From: BD2-11 sp965115885
Lineage (GTDB): Bacteria > Gemmatimonadota > Gemmatimonadetes > Longimicrobiales > Gaopeijiaceae
Direction: 5' to 3'
DNA: 64,000 nucleotides
NCBI GenBank assembly: GCA_965115885.1
Contig: OZ220479.1
Coordinates: 372,001 to 436,000, forward strand
This document shows, piece after piece, positions 1-9,480 of the stretch. Positions within the stretch are counted from its first letter, which is position 1. The number at the start of each line of letters is the position of its first letter. The notes under the pieces are model-generated. The model searched no databases, was not told where the DNA came from, and saw only the letters and a list, made by a program, of their open reading frames with translations. Both the position numbers and the translations under genes were made by a program.

Positions 1-2400
1 ATGTTGGCTTGGATGTATCATCGGATGTGCAAACCCGATGCTACACCCAGAAAACTGGTTTGGTGCATGCCCATGCGGGTGCTTGTGGATCAAGCAAGCA
101 CCGAAGCCCGCCGATGGGTGGATCGGTTGAGCACCTCTGGCATCGATTCGGATCATCTCCCGAGGAGCCGAGACGTTTACGTCCTGATGGGGGGTGAGGG
201 GAGTGGGGCGTGGCTCGAAAATCCAGAGCGCCCCGCGATCATCGTGGGAACGCAGGATATGTTGTTAAGCCGTTCCCTAATGCGTGGGTACGCATCGTCG
301 CGATCCGTTTGGCCGATGGAGTTCGGCCTGTTGCATCAAGACACGCAGTGGGTGTTCGACGAGGTGCAGTTGATGGCGGCAGGTCGAGCGACTTCTGCTC
401 AGCTGGAGGCCTTCCGGCATGCCGAAGTCCTGCGAGTGACGCGTGAGGGACTTCCCGCCGGGCGCCCGTGCCGTAGCCTGTGGATATCCGCGACCCTGGA
501 GCCGGAATGGCTGGAGACCGTGGACCACAAAGTCCCGACCAACGTGCTTCGCGTTGATCCGGCAAAGGAAGAAGACGACCGTTTGCTCAGCCTCGTCCGA
601 GCTCCAAAACACCTGCAACGTACCGATGGTCCCGCAGGATCGTCGTTGAAGGCCAAGAAAGCGTATATCGTACGGCTCGCGGATTCCGTCGTCGACGCCC
701 ATCGGTCGGGGCACATGACATTGGTGATCGTGAATCAAGTAGAGCGGGCACAGGACCTCTATCGGATGATTCACAAGGTTCTCGCTGTTCGGGAAGACGA
801 ACCTACGCCGGATATCGTACTTCTTCACTCGCGGTTCCGGCCGACGGATCGGGAACGCGAGCTGGATAGAGTAATGGCTCCCGACACCAGTCCAGACGTT
901 ATTGTCATCGCGACACAGGCAGTGGAGGCCGGCATTGACATCTCCGCAGCCGTGATGTTTACCGAGCTCGCTCCTTGGGCATCGATGGTTCAGAGATTCG
1001 GCCGATCGAACCGAAGGGCGGAGGTGGCGGGCGGTGCCCAGGTTTACTGGATCGACCTCCTCGGGTCCGACGCGATGGGAAGTCCAAATAGTTGGTCCAA
1101 GCTGTCGCTACCCTACGAATCCGGCGATTTGCGGAATGCTCGCAGCAAACTCGTGGGCCTGACAGATGTGGCTCCGTGCCATCTTCCTCGACCGGATGGC
1201 GTCGAGCCTCCGCTTCGCGTCCTGCGACGCAAGGATTTGGACGATCTCTTCGACACCGAGGCAGACCTGACCGGGTTCGATGTCGATATCTCTCCGTACA
1301 TTCGCGACGCTAACGACACTGACGTGCGGGTCTTCTGGCGTGAGTTGCCGATTTCCGAAGACGGAATTCCGAAGCCAAACGCATGCGAACTTTGCGCCGT
1401 GCCGATTGGGCTCGCAAAGAAGTGGGCCAAGAATGCTCGCAATGCCTCAGGATCCCATATTCTGTTTGTGCGCGATCCGCAGTTTCGGCGGCGGGCAAGG
1501 CGAACAAACGGTGGTGAATTCTGCCCGCCGGGCTGGACTCCTCTACGGGAACCGCTTCGGCCAGGAATGACTATTCTGGCCGGCGCAAAGGCTGGAGGCT
1601 ATGACGAAAAATTTGGTTTTACAGGTGCTCGGAGGCATGTTCCAAAAGAAATTGCAAAGCCCTTGGCGGCCCGAGGTCTGGATGAAGAATCCGAAGGTTT
1701 CGACGACGATTCAAGGAGCGAAACCGGGCGGCCCATTGGCTTGGCCAGCCACCTGCGACACGTCGCCGAAGAAGCTTCCCGTCTGTGTGCGGCCGTCGGG
1801 TTGGACGATCGAACGAGTCGGATCATCATTCGTGCGGGCCGCTGGCACGATCTGGGCAAAGCGCATGCGGTTTTCCAAGAGACAATGCGCAGAGGGTTGG
1901 CTGAGCAGGCTGTTCCGGCGGACGTACTTCTGGCCAAGACCGCAGGGCGGAACCTGCGTCATGGGCGCCCATATTTTCGGCACGAGCTGGCGTCAGCTTT
2001 GGCGTTTCTCGATCACGAGAACTGGAACTCGGACGCGGATTTGTGTGCTTTTCTGATTGCTGCGCATCACGGTAAGGTTCGGATGAACTTACGTGCTCTT
2101 CCGCGCGAATCCGCTCCGAAAGATCCAGAACGAGTCGCCGGGCGATTCGCGAGGGGCGTCTGGGAGGGTGATGCGTTGCCACATCTCGATCTTGGGGACG
2201 GCGAACACTGGCCGGGCGGAAAGTTGACGCTCTCGGTCATGGAGCTTGGCTGGGACGAGGCGACGAAAGAAAGCTGGACCGAACGAACTAGGGAACTGTT
2301 GTTCCGCCATGGGCCCTTCCGGTTGGCATGGTTGGAAGCGTTGCTGCGAATCGCGGATTGGCGTGCATCCCGGAAGGAGACGATGGGAGGCTACGAATGA
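1..2400 (+). CDS. cas3: Cas3 helicase-nuclease, type I-G, 5'-truncated
   Basis: Cas3 is the effector nuclease-helicase that is recruited by a DNA-bound Cascade and degrades the target. The window starts inside the gene: the Walker A segment is missing, and the first recognisable block is helicase motif Ia (PMRVLVDQ, visible residues 24-31). After it come the Walker B-type box DEVQ (120-123), SAT (163-165) and motif VI QRFGRSNR (331-338). The HD nuclease domain is at the C-terminus, with HDLGK at 616-620, a further His at 661 and HH at 689-690. This helicase-then-HD order is the one known for type I-G/I-U, whereas most Cas3 proteins start with HD. The stop overlaps the csx17 start (ATGA), so the genes are probably translationally coupled. 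Family certain; the true start lies outside the window. Confidence 0.95.
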   Translation: MLAWMYHRMCKPDATPRKLVWCMPMRVLVDQASTEARRWVDRLSTSGIDSDHLPRSRDVYVLMGGEGSGAWLENPERPAIIVGTQDMLLSRSLMRGYASSRSVWPMEFGLLHQDTQWVFDEVQLMAAGRATSAQLEAFRHAEVLRVTREGLPAGRPCRSLWISATLEPEWLETVDHKVPTNVLRVDPAKEEDDRLLSLVRAPKHLQRTDGPAGSSLKAKKAYIVRLADSVVDAHRSGHMTLVIVNQVERAQDLYRMIHKVLAVREDEPTPDIVLLHSRFRPTDRERELDRVMAPDTSPDVIVIATQAVEAGIDISAAVMFTELAPWASMVQRFGRSNRRAEVAGGAQVYWIDLLGSDAMGSPNSWSKLSLPYESGDLRNARSKLVGLTDVAPCHLPRPDGVEPPLRVLRRKDLDDLFDTEADLTGFDVDISPYIRDANDTDVRVFWRELPISEDGIPKPNACELCAVPIGLAKKWAKNARNASGSHILFVRDPQFRRRARRTNGGEFCPPGWTPLREPLRPGMTILAGAKAGGYDEKFGFTGARRHVPKEIAKPLAARGLDEESEGFDDDSRSETGRPIGLASHLRHVAEEASRLCAAVGLDDRTSRIIIRAGRWHDLGKAHAVFQETMRRGLAEQAVPADVLLAKTAGRNLRHGRPYFRHELASALAFLDHENWNSDADLCAFLIAAHHGKVRMNLRALPRESAPKDPERVAGRFARGVWEGDALPHLDLGDGEHWPGGKLTLSVMELGWDEATKESWTERTRELLFRHGPFRLAWLEALLRIADWRASRKETMGGYE

Positions 2401-4718
2401 CCCCCGATACGCTGATCCTGCCAGGTTGTTCGCCCACGCCTCTTGCATCTTATCTGAAGGCACTCGGATTGCTCCGTCTACTTTCGTGCGGAACGAACAG
2501 CGTAACGGGTGAACCTGCGGATTCCGAGGCGCGCGGCTGGTGGCAGGGCGAGCGATTCCATCTTCGAACATCGCTGGGGCGGGACGGTGTGGTGCATTTT
2601 TTCCTACGCGACTATGCCCCCAGTCCCGTGATCGCGCCGTGGAACAAAGGAAGTGGATTCTATCCGAACGACAACAAGGACGGGTTCCAGCTATTGAGCG
2701 CCAGGGTCGACAATCGCTTCCAACAGTTTTCGGTGGCGATACGATGCGCCCAAGAGATTCTGAAATCTCTCGATCTCGACTCTCGTTCACAAGAGCGCAA
2801 GGCACAGCTGGTAGCGATGTTGCGTGCTCGGCTTCCAGCGGCCGCCCTACCTTGGATTGACGCGGCGTTGGTCTTGTCGGTTGGTGAACTTCGGTTTCCA
2901 CCATTGCTCGGAACCGGTGGGAACGATGGAAGACTTGATTTCACCAACAATTTTATGCGGCAATTGGTCTCGAAGCCTCTCGGTATTTTCGACGCGTCTT
3001 CGGGAGAACCGTCCCAGCGTGCCGAAGAGTTGTTCGATCATGCGCTTTTCGGTCAACCGACCAATGCACTGGCGGATGCCAAAGTGGGCCAGTTTTCGCC
3101 CGGTAGAGCCGGTGGGCCGAACGCAACCACCGGCTACGAGGGCAGTCTGGGGGTCAACTCTTGGGATTACGTGCTCATGCTGGAAGGGGCTAGCACTTTT
3201 TCGTCGGCGGCCACCCGCCGTTACCAAAGCGATTCATTTTTGCGGTACAGCGCCCCGTTCACGGTCGGAGCGTCGGGTTCGGGGTGGGGTGGCGTGGCGC
3301 TAGCCGACGAATCCAGCGCCAGAGGCGAATTCTGGGCCCCACTGTGGACCCGCCCCGCTCGTTTCCGCGAAATCAAGGCGCTTTTCGCCGAGGGAAGGGC
3401 CGTCTCGAACGGGAAGACGGCGAAGGACGCACTAGAATTCGCTCGTGCTCTCGGAGCACTCGGGGTCAGCAGGGGTCTTTCGGAGTTTCAGCGCTACGGT
3501 TTGTTCCAACGCGCCGGAAAAGCTCACTACGCGACTGCGTTGGCCCGTCGGCCAGTGGCACTTTCATATGGGACGAACCTGGTCGCGGACCTGGATCAAG
3601 GTGACTGGCTGAGTCAGGTTCGGAAATTTGGCCGCAAGAACACCCAGCCTGCGGAAGTGCGGAGTGCGGTCAAGAACTTGGAAGATGCTTTGTTCGAGTT
3701 GCTCTCTCCGGATTGTCCACCTCGATCCGTGGTTGCCGCGCTTCGAGCCATCGGTCGACTGGGAAGGTGGCTTTCGATAAGCCCTCATGGGCGAAAATCC
3801 GTTTCTCCTCCGCCACTTCTTTCTCCGTCGTGGCTTCGGCGCGCCGAGGATGGAAGTTCGGAATTTGCAGTGGCCGCTGCGCTCGCGAGCCTCGGCATCC
3901 CATCGCTGTCACGAATCAACTCTCCTCAAGGAAGTGACTCCGACAAGCCGCAACAGCAATGTGTCCGTGCTCCTCCGATGGCCGCCCACTTTGCTCCTCT
4001 GACCAACGGACCCCGCGAGGGATTCGAAGACATGACGTTCTTTAAGAACGACAAGTTGAGCAAATTACGTAAATGGGCATGCAATGATCGGCCGCCTACG
4101 GTTGTGTGGGGACGTGGCGGACTCGTTTCGAATATGATCGCCGTACTGGAACGTCGCGTTGTGGAGGCTTCGATTCGTGGACTGGTTGACAAACCGCTGG
4201 GCAGCTCCAGCTATGCACGGCTTTCGCATGTCGCAGATTTTCTGACCTCTGACTTTGACGACGCACGTTGTTCCGAGCTTCTGGCTGGCATAGTGTGGAC
4301 TCGACCTGCCGGGTATACGCCCGCCCGAAACGGAGATCAGGCTAGGTCGAAGCAGGTTGTTCTCCCGTTCGCGTACGCCGCGCTCAAACCGATCTTTTCC
4401 ACCAATCAGTCGTTGGTTCGTGTGGGTGCAATCCCGAAGGACGGATCGATCCCCATTCCGCCAGACTTGCTCGGCCGTCTGCGGGCGGGCGGGGCGTGTC
4501 AGGACGGGCGGGCAACCGGCCGAGCGGTTCGGGCGGCGTTCGTGAGAGCTCGCTCTTCGGGCCTGCCGTCTCTTCACGATCCGATGCCGCCTCACGCCGG
4601 CGTTCGAGGCGGGCGCATTGGCGTGGGCATCCGAGCGGATCGTCTTGCGGCTGCTATGCTGATTCCCATTTCCGATAGTGAGTTGACTTGCTTGCTCCAG
4701 CGAGCCTACCTTGTCTAG
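2397..4718 (+). CDS. csx17: Csx17 / Cas8g, large subunit of type I-G Cascade
   Basis: This is the large subunit of the type I-G surveillance complex, expected to recognise the PAM and recruit Cas3. The 773-residue product opens with the segment GCSPTPLASYLKALGLLRLL, typical of Csx17, and has the early WNKGSGFYPND region seen in the family. The ATG at 2397 is chosen because it overlaps the cas3 stop and follows GGGAGG by 6 bases; an in-frame ATG 23 codons upstream lies inside cas3. It sits between cas3 and csb1, its normal place. The gene ends 47 bases before csb1. Identification rests on the N-terminal signature plus context; I cannot place internal domains by eye. Confidence 0.9.
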   Translation: MTPDTLILPGCSPTPLASYLKALGLLRLLSCGTNSVTGEPADSEARGWWQGERFHLRTSLGRDGVVHFFLRDYAPSPVIAPWNKGSGFYPNDNKDGFQLLSARVDNRFQQFSVAIRCAQEILKSLDLDSRSQERKAQLVAMLRARLPAAALPWIDAALVLSVGELRFPPLLGTGGNDGRLDFTNNFMRQLVSKPLGIFDASSGEPSQRAEELFDHALFGQPTNALADAKVGQFSPGRAGGPNATTGYEGSLGVNSWDYVLMLEGASTFSSAATRRYQSDSFLRYSAPFTVGASGSGWGGVALADESSARGEFWAPLWTRPARFREIKALFAEGRAVSNGKTAKDALEFARALGALGVSRGLSEFQRYGLFQRAGKAHYATALARRPVALSYGTNLVADLDQGDWLSQVRKFGRKNTQPAEVRSAVKNLEDALFELLSPDCPPRSVVAALRAIGRLGRWLSISPHGRKSVSPPPLLSPSWLRRAEDGSSEFAVAAALASLGIPSLSRINSPQGSDSDKPQQQCVRAPPMAAHFAPLTNGPREGFEDMTFFKNDKLSKLRKWACNDRPPTVVWGRGGLVSNMIAVLERRVVEASIRGLVDKPLGSSSYARLSHVADFLTSDFDDARCSELLAGIVWTRPAGYTPARNGDQARSKQVVLPFAYAALKPIFSTNQSLVRVGAIPKDGSIPIPPDLLGRLRAGGACQDGRATGRAVRAAFVRARSSGLPSLHDPMPPHAGVRGGRIGVGIRADRLAAAMLIPISDSELTCLLQRAYLV

Positions 4719-4765
4719 GCGCGGTTTTTCGATACCGGTATTCACTTCACCAAAGGAAACTTCCA

Positions 4766-5722
4766 ATGTCACTTGATCTCGCTTCACTCGCCAGCGAACC
4801 CCGTCTCCTCTTGGAGGCTCGGCTACGACCCGTTCAAGGACATCGATTTCAGCCGACGGGCTTCCCCAATCTCGGCCACGCGGTCTACGAGTCACCTGAC
4901 GGAAATGGCCGGACCGTGCTAGTGGAAAGTGCCCAGTCGATGGCGAATCGACTCGAAGCCGTCTGTTGGGACGAGATGCAGAACGACTGGATCGAGCCGT
5001 TGCGCGGCCTTCCCGTTGTACATGTACGGGATGCAACAGGAAAACACCTTACGAATTCCGTTGTTGAAGCTCATCGCCTGAACTCGCCGTATATCCTCGA
5101 GGGTAGTGACAAAACTGTTCTTGAACTGCTCACGACGCGGCTGGCACGGTTCGAGCAAGGGCGGGTCGACTTGCGTGAATTGGCCAGAGTGCTTCTTGAG
5201 TTCGATGCTAACGCATTGTTGCATGGAATATTCTTGGCAAAGAAAAAGCTGGCCGGGGGAAGGTTGCGATTGTCCCGCTCTCTGTCGGCATTCATCGAGG
5301 CCGAAGGGGCCCGGCCTGCGGTCAGCGGAGGCGTCAAGAACGATTCGGTGGACCCTAAAGGAGATACTGCCAAAGGTTTTGGAAACGTTCCGTTCCCGCG
5401 TGATGAATGGACCGCCCGACGCATTACCGCCTTTTTCAATCTCGACCTCCGGCAGATCCGCGCCTACGGTCTTGGAGAAGATGTGGACAGGCTTCTTGTA
5501 CTCTTGGCGCTGTTCAAAATTCAGCGTTTTCTCGACAAAGGCCTGCGCCTTCGAACTGCTTGCGATCTTGATGTCGTGGATATTTGTGTCACTCGCCCAC
5601 CTGCCTTTGAGATGCCCTCGCTCGTTGAAATCGAGGCTGAGTTGCCCGAGATGATCACGAAGATTGGCGATGAAGGGCTGTTCGGCGACACTCGCAACCT
5701 CACTGTCACCTACGAGAGGTAA
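4766..5722 (+). CDS. csb1: Csb1 / Cas7g, backbone subunit of type I-G Cascade
   Basis: Csb1 (GSU0053 family) is the Cas7-like RAMP protein that polymerises along the crRNA spacer. The product has 318 residues. The start at ATG 4766 follows AAAGGA by about 8 bases; the longer open frame would run into csx17. Recognisable family features are the LLLEARLRPVQGHRFQPTGFPNLG opening, split here as LLLEARL then FQPTGFPNLG, the VESAQSMANRLE segment near residue 50, and DLRQIRAYGLG in the C-terminal third. The csb2 GTG follows the stop by 6 bases. The csx17-csb1-csb2 order is diagnostic for I-G. Confidence 0.9.
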   Translation: MSLDLASLASEPRLLLEARLRPVQGHRFQPTGFPNLGHAVYESPDGNGRTVLVESAQSMANRLEAVCWDEMQNDWIEPLRGLPVVHVRDATGKHLTNSVVEAHRLNSPYILEGSDKTVLELLTTRLARFEQGRVDLRELARVLLEFDANALLHGIFLAKKKLAGGRLRLSRSLSAFIEAEGARPAVSGGVKNDSVDPKGDTAKGFGNVPFPRDEWTARRITAFFNLDLRQIRAYGLGEDVDRLLVLLALFKIQRFLDKGLRLRTACDLDVVDICVTRPPAFEMPSLVEIEAELPEMITKIGDEGLFGDTRNLTVTYER

Positions 5723-5728
5723 CGCGCA

Positions 5729-7351
5729 GTGTTCGGGTTTGCATTTCGATTTCCTGCCGGGCGGTACCACGCAACCCCATGGGGCCGGAGCGTCAACGAA
5801 GCCGATGTGGCGTGGCCGCCGGAACCTTGGCGAATATTGCGGGCACTCATAGCTTGTTATTGGCGTAAGGGAGACCGTGATCGCTGGACCGAGGACCATT
5901 TGAATAAGCTGATCTACGCCTTGACCGAAAGCCTACCGGTCTTCCGTCTGCCGGAGGACGCCATTCACGCTCACACGCGCCACTACGTACCGATTCCGAA
6001 GGGGAAATCCGAAACCAATACGTTGATTTTTGACGCTTTCCTGTGCCTTCCAAAAAACGCAGAAGTGGAGGTTTGGTGGCCGAATGTCACGTTGGAAAAA
6101 AACATTCTGGATCTTGCCAGTGATCTCGCGTCAGGGTTGGGCTACTTAGGTCGCTCCGAAAGCTGGGTTGAATGTCGAATCCTGACGGAAGCCCAAAGTA
6201 AGCCGAATTGCGTCCCGGCCGATCCGGGTTTCCCGAGCGATTCGTGCCGAGTTCTGGTACCGCATTCTTATCAGTCTTATCAGAAGGTGAGAGATCGGCT
6301 AATCGACCGAGAGATTGATTGGATCCGCAACCAAGCGGCGAAGGATCTATCGGAGCGAGCGTTCCAACGCAAGGTCAGAAAATCTTTTTTCTCGACCAAA
6401 GGGATCGACACCCTTCCCGCTCGCTTGCTGGATGCGCTCGCCGTGGACAACGCTGATCTACAGAACCGGAGGTGGGACCGGCCTCCTGCAGCTTATGAGG
6501 TGATTTACTTCCGCGACACCAACGCGAGTCCCACGGTTCTGCCGCGACCGATCTCAGGGTCCAGAAGTTCCAGCCCACAATCGAACATGCCCACGGTTGC
6601 TCGCTACCTCCTGACAGGTCGACCACGACCTAGGATTGAGGACGCTGTAAGAATCGGTGAGGTGATGCGAGCGGCGGTCATGTCCAAATTTGGATGGCAA
6701 TCCGATGAAGGGACGGGTAGGAAGACTCCGCTGGCACCGTGGAAAATATCGGGCCGCGTCGGCCGGAATCAGATTGTTCGAGATCCAACCCACCCGCACG
6801 CGTTCTGGCTGCCCGAAGATGCGGACGAAGACGGATGGATCGACCATGTGGTTGTTTTCATCAGCAGTGGAATGGACGCCGAAATTCAGCGGCAATTGGG
6901 CCGCATGACGCGGATCTGGTTCAGACGAGAAGCATCGACAAGCAACTCCAAGATCAACGAATGGCGCGTTGCTTTGGAAGGATTTGGACATCCGAAAGAT
7001 TTTGATGGCGCTTCACGCCTACTGACCTCTTCGCGAAAATGGCGTAGCGTCACACCCTTTCTTGCTTCCGGTTATCTAAAAAAACACGGGTATCGAGGCG
7101 AGGTCATACGATTGCTCAAACGGCGTGGGATTGCGGACAATGGCGTATCGATCATGGAAGTGCCGGAGGTTATAGTAGCGGGGGCGCCGAAGCGTGCGCT
7201 AAATTTCCGTCGCTTCCGCGCACACGGACGCGAGCCGCAACTAGATTCCCAAGGCGCCTTGCTCGAAATCAAGTTTCCCCAAGCGATTCAAGGACCACTG
7301 GCTCTGGGGTACGGAAGCCATTTCGGACTGGGTATGTTCGAAGGACGGTAG
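5729..7351 (+). CDS. csb2: Csb2, Cas5-Cas6-like fusion of type I-G
   Basis: Csb2 joins a Cas5-like RAMP part, which caps the crRNA 5' end, to a Cas6-like part that cuts the pre-crRNA in the repeat. The 540-residue product starts with GFAFRFPAGRYHATPWG, as Csb2 proteins do. It has the central WWPN segment and a glycine-rich C-terminus (ALGYGSHFGLGMF) like the G-rich loop of Cas6/RAMP proteins. The start is GTG 5729, 9 bases after GAGAGG and 6 bases after csb1. No other Cas6 gene is visible in the window, so this protein is the only candidate to process the shared array for both the I-G and III-B complexes. That dual use is inference. Confidence 0.88.
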   Translation: MFGFAFRFPAGRYHATPWGRSVNEADVAWPPEPWRILRALIACYWRKGDRDRWTEDHLNKLIYALTESLPVFRLPEDAIHAHTRHYVPIPKGKSETNTLIFDAFLCLPKNAEVEVWWPNVTLEKNILDLASDLASGLGYLGRSESWVECRILTEAQSKPNCVPADPGFPSDSCRVLVPHSYQSYQKVRDRLIDREIDWIRNQAAKDLSERAFQRKVRKSFFSTKGIDTLPARLLDALAVDNADLQNRRWDRPPAAYEVIYFRDTNASPTVLPRPISGSRSSSPQSNMPTVARYLLTGRPRPRIEDAVRIGEVMRAAVMSKFGWQSDEGTGRKTPLAPWKISGRVGRNQIVRDPTHPHAFWLPEDADEDGWIDHVVVFISSGMDAEIQRQLGRMTRIWFRREASTSNSKINEWRVALEGFGHPKDFDGASRLLTSSRKWRSVTPFLASGYLKKHGYRGEVIRLLKRRGIADNGVSIMEVPEVIVAGAPKRALNFRRFRAHGREPQLDSQGALLEIKFPQAIQGPLALGYGSHFGLGMFEGR

Positions 7352-7358
7352 CGCGCCC

Positions 7359-9086
7359 ATGCTCCACCCGGACCAATTGTTGCTTCCACTGCCCCCTCCT
7401 CCAGCCCATGGCCAGACTTTTCTGGTTCCAGCGCGCATGGTCAACGCGTGGGTCTACTGTCCTCGCTTGGCTTATCTAGAATGGGTAGAGGGAGAGTGGG
7501 CTGACAGTGCTGACACCATTGATGGCAAGCGCGTTCACCGTCGTGTTGACAAAGGCGGGGGACATTTGCCATTGCCGAATGAACTGGACGCGAATGAGCT
7601 GGGCGAAGAGGTAACGCAGGTTCGCTCGGTCACGATGTCGTCAGAATATCTCGGAGTGATTGCAAAGATGGATGTCCTCGACATCCGCGACGGCGTCGTT
7701 ATGCCCGTAGATACCAAACGGGGCAAACGTCCGCATGTGGCTGCCGGCGCGTACGAACCGGAGCGGGTTCAGGTCTGTCTGCAAGCGATGGTTCTGGAAG
7801 ACAATGGGTACAAGGTGGAACAAGGATCGATCTGGTACGCTGGTTCACGCGAAAGAGTCCGAGTCAATCTGGACGACGACCTCCGAGCTCGGACGCTAGA
7901 GGCTGTGCGCGAATTGCGCGCAGCTGCCGATACGCAAACTCGACCGGCACCACTGGAAAATAGCCCCAAGTGTCCTCGATGTTCGCTGGCCGGCATCTGT
8001 CTGCCGGACGAAACCAACTTATTCAATCACGGCAATCCGCCGCGGCCCCTCAATCCTTCGGACGATCCCGCTCGGCCGCTTTACATTCAAAGTCCACGTG
8101 CACGCTTGCGAAAGAAAGGCGAGCGCTTGATCGTCGAGTTGAAAGAAAATACGGTTGAAGTGCCGATCATCGACGTGTCTCAGGTGGCCTTGTTTGGACC
8201 TGCATCCGTAACCACGCCTGCTCTCCATGCCTTGATGCGAGCGGAGATTCCAGTCTGCTGGTTTTCGACTGGCGGATGGTTTCTCGGGCATACATTTGGG
8301 ACAGGAAACGGAAACGTGGCCGTTCGCGAGGCTCAGTACCGAACTGCGTTCAGCCGTCGTCGCAGTCTGGCGTTTTCACGGGATCTTGTAAATGCAAAGG
8401 TGCGCAATTCCCGTACTTTGCTTCGCCGCAACTGGCGCCGTGAGAACGGTATGCAGGGAAAACAGGACGCGATGGCGGGACTTAAGCGTATTGCCCGTCG
8501 GGCACTCCATGCTGATGACATCCAACAACTTCTTGGCTTCGAAGGAGAGGCGGCGGCAATATATTTCTCGAATTTTGCCCGAATGTTGGCTCTTGGGACT
8601 TCGGAGGGAACCGGTGAGTTTTCCTTCACGACACGCAATCGACGTCCTCCTACCGATCCAGTCAACGCCATGCTGTCGCTTGCTTACGCCTTGCTCGTGC
8701 GAACCCTGACGACGACGATCGCGTCGACCGGTCTTGATCCGTACATGGGGCTTTATCACCGTCCGCGCCACGGTCGACCAGCCTTGGCACTCGATTTGAT
8801 GGAGCCATTTCGTTCAATTATATCAGATTCGAGCGTGATTCAAGCGGTGAACAATGGCGAAATAAGGCGTGCCGATTTTATCTGGAACGGACCGGCATGC
8901 GCGCTCAAGCAAAGGGGTCGAAAAGCGTTGATCGCGGCTTTCGAGCGCCGATTGGAGCACGTTACCACACATCCACTTTTTGGATATCGTGTGTCCATCA
9001 GACGAATGTTGGAAGTACAAGCTAGATTGCTTGCCCGTCATTTTCAAGGCGAGATCGTGAAGTACCCTCATTATATTCCGAGGTAG
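7359..9086 (+). CDS. cas4-cas1: Cas4-Cas1 fusion, spacer acquisition nuclease-integrase
   Basis: A 575-residue fusion of Cas4 (about residues 20-225), which selects and trims PAM-bearing prespacers, with the Cas1 integrase (about 240-575). Cas4 shows the four Fe-S cysteines (C34 in YCPRLAY; C205, C208 and C214 in the CPRCSLAGIC block) and a RecB-type nuclease core (D105/D108, D118, K120 in VDTKRG). Cas1 shows the GFEGEAAA glutamate, the GLYHRPRHGRP histidine and the ALDLMEPFR acidic site. All catalytic motifs look intact. Such fusions are typical of type I-G. Start ATG 7359, 7 bases after csb2. No other cas1 is visible, so it probably supplies adaptation for both effector modules. Confidence 0.96.
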   Translation: MLHPDQLLLPLPPPPAHGQTFLVPARMVNAWVYCPRLAYLEWVEGEWADSADTIDGKRVHRRVDKGGGHLPLPNELDANELGEEVTQVRSVTMSSEYLGVIAKMDVLDIRDGVVMPVDTKRGKRPHVAAGAYEPERVQVCLQAMVLEDNGYKVEQGSIWYAGSRERVRVNLDDDLRARTLEAVRELRAAADTQTRPAPLENSPKCPRCSLAGICLPDETNLFNHGNPPRPLNPSDDPARPLYIQSPRARLRKKGERLIVELKENTVEVPIIDVSQVALFGPASVTTPALHALMRAEIPVCWFSTGGWFLGHTFGTGNGNVAVREAQYRTAFSRRRSLAFSRDLVNAKVRNSRTLLRRNWRRENGMQGKQDAMAGLKRIARRALHADDIQQLLGFEGEAAAIYFSNFARMLALGTSEGTGEFSFTTRNRRPPTDPVNAMLSLAYALLVRTLTTTIASTGLDPYMGLYHRPRHGRPALALDLMEPFRSIISDSSVIQAVNNGEIRRADFIWNGPACALKQRGRKALIAAFERRLEHVTTHPLFGYRVSIRRMLEVQARLLARHFQGEIVKYPHYIPR

Positions 9087-9093
9087 TTGAATC

Positions 9094-9387
9094 GTGGCGA
9101 AAGAACACCTGTATCTTGTGACGTACGACATTTCAGACGCCAAGCGGTGGCGGCGAGTATTCAATCTTATGAAAGCGTACGGATACTGGCTACAGCTGTC
9201 GGTTTTTCAGTGCAGACTGACGGCGCGACGGCGTGCCGAGATGACTGCACGACTCGACGAGTACATCAAGCCATCCGAAGATCACGTATTGATCATGGAC
9301 ATGGGCCCTGCGGATCGGGTCAATCTTCGAATAGAGAGTTTAGGAAAGAATTATGAGTCACCTTCTCGCCAAGCTTTCATTATTTGA
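9094..9387 (+). CDS. cas2: Cas2, adaptation complex subunit
   Basis: The small dimeric partner that bridges Cas1 dimers during spacer integration. The 97-residue product has the ferredoxin-like opening YLVTYDISDAKR with the conserved Asp at position 12, then QLSVFQCRLT, typical of Cas2. The start is GTG 9094, a few bases after an AGG-rich stretch that overlaps the cas1 stop. It is the last gene of the I-G operon and its stop lies 57 bases before the first CRISPR repeat. Confidence 0.95.
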   Translation: MAKEHLYLVTYDISDAKRWRRVFNLMKAYGYWLQLSVFQCRLTARRRAEMTARLDEYIKPSEDHVLIMDMGPADRVNLRIESLGKNYESPSRQAFII

Positions 9388-9444
9388 AGTCAGCGGTGCC
9401 GAATGCCTCGTGGCTCTGGTGCTTCAATTATCCCGCGCCTCTTA
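9388..9444 (+). other. cas2-array junction with possible repeat relic
   Basis: Only 57 bases separate cas2 from the first repeat, short for a leader and not A/T-rich. It holds GCTTCAAT at 9421-9428, identical to the first 8 bases of the repeat and followed by unrelated sequence. This may be the stub of a lost or truncated repeat, as expected at the old end of an array, or chance. Confidence 0.4.
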
Positions 9445-9480
9445 GCTTCAATGAGGCTGGGGCGACGCCGCCCCGGAAAC
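9445..9480. repeat. First repeat, variant copy
   Basis: This copy reads GAGGCTGGGG where the consensus reads GAGGCCGGGG, changing position 14, in the left arm of the repeat stem. It is one of two non-identical copies among 188. Confidence 0.95.
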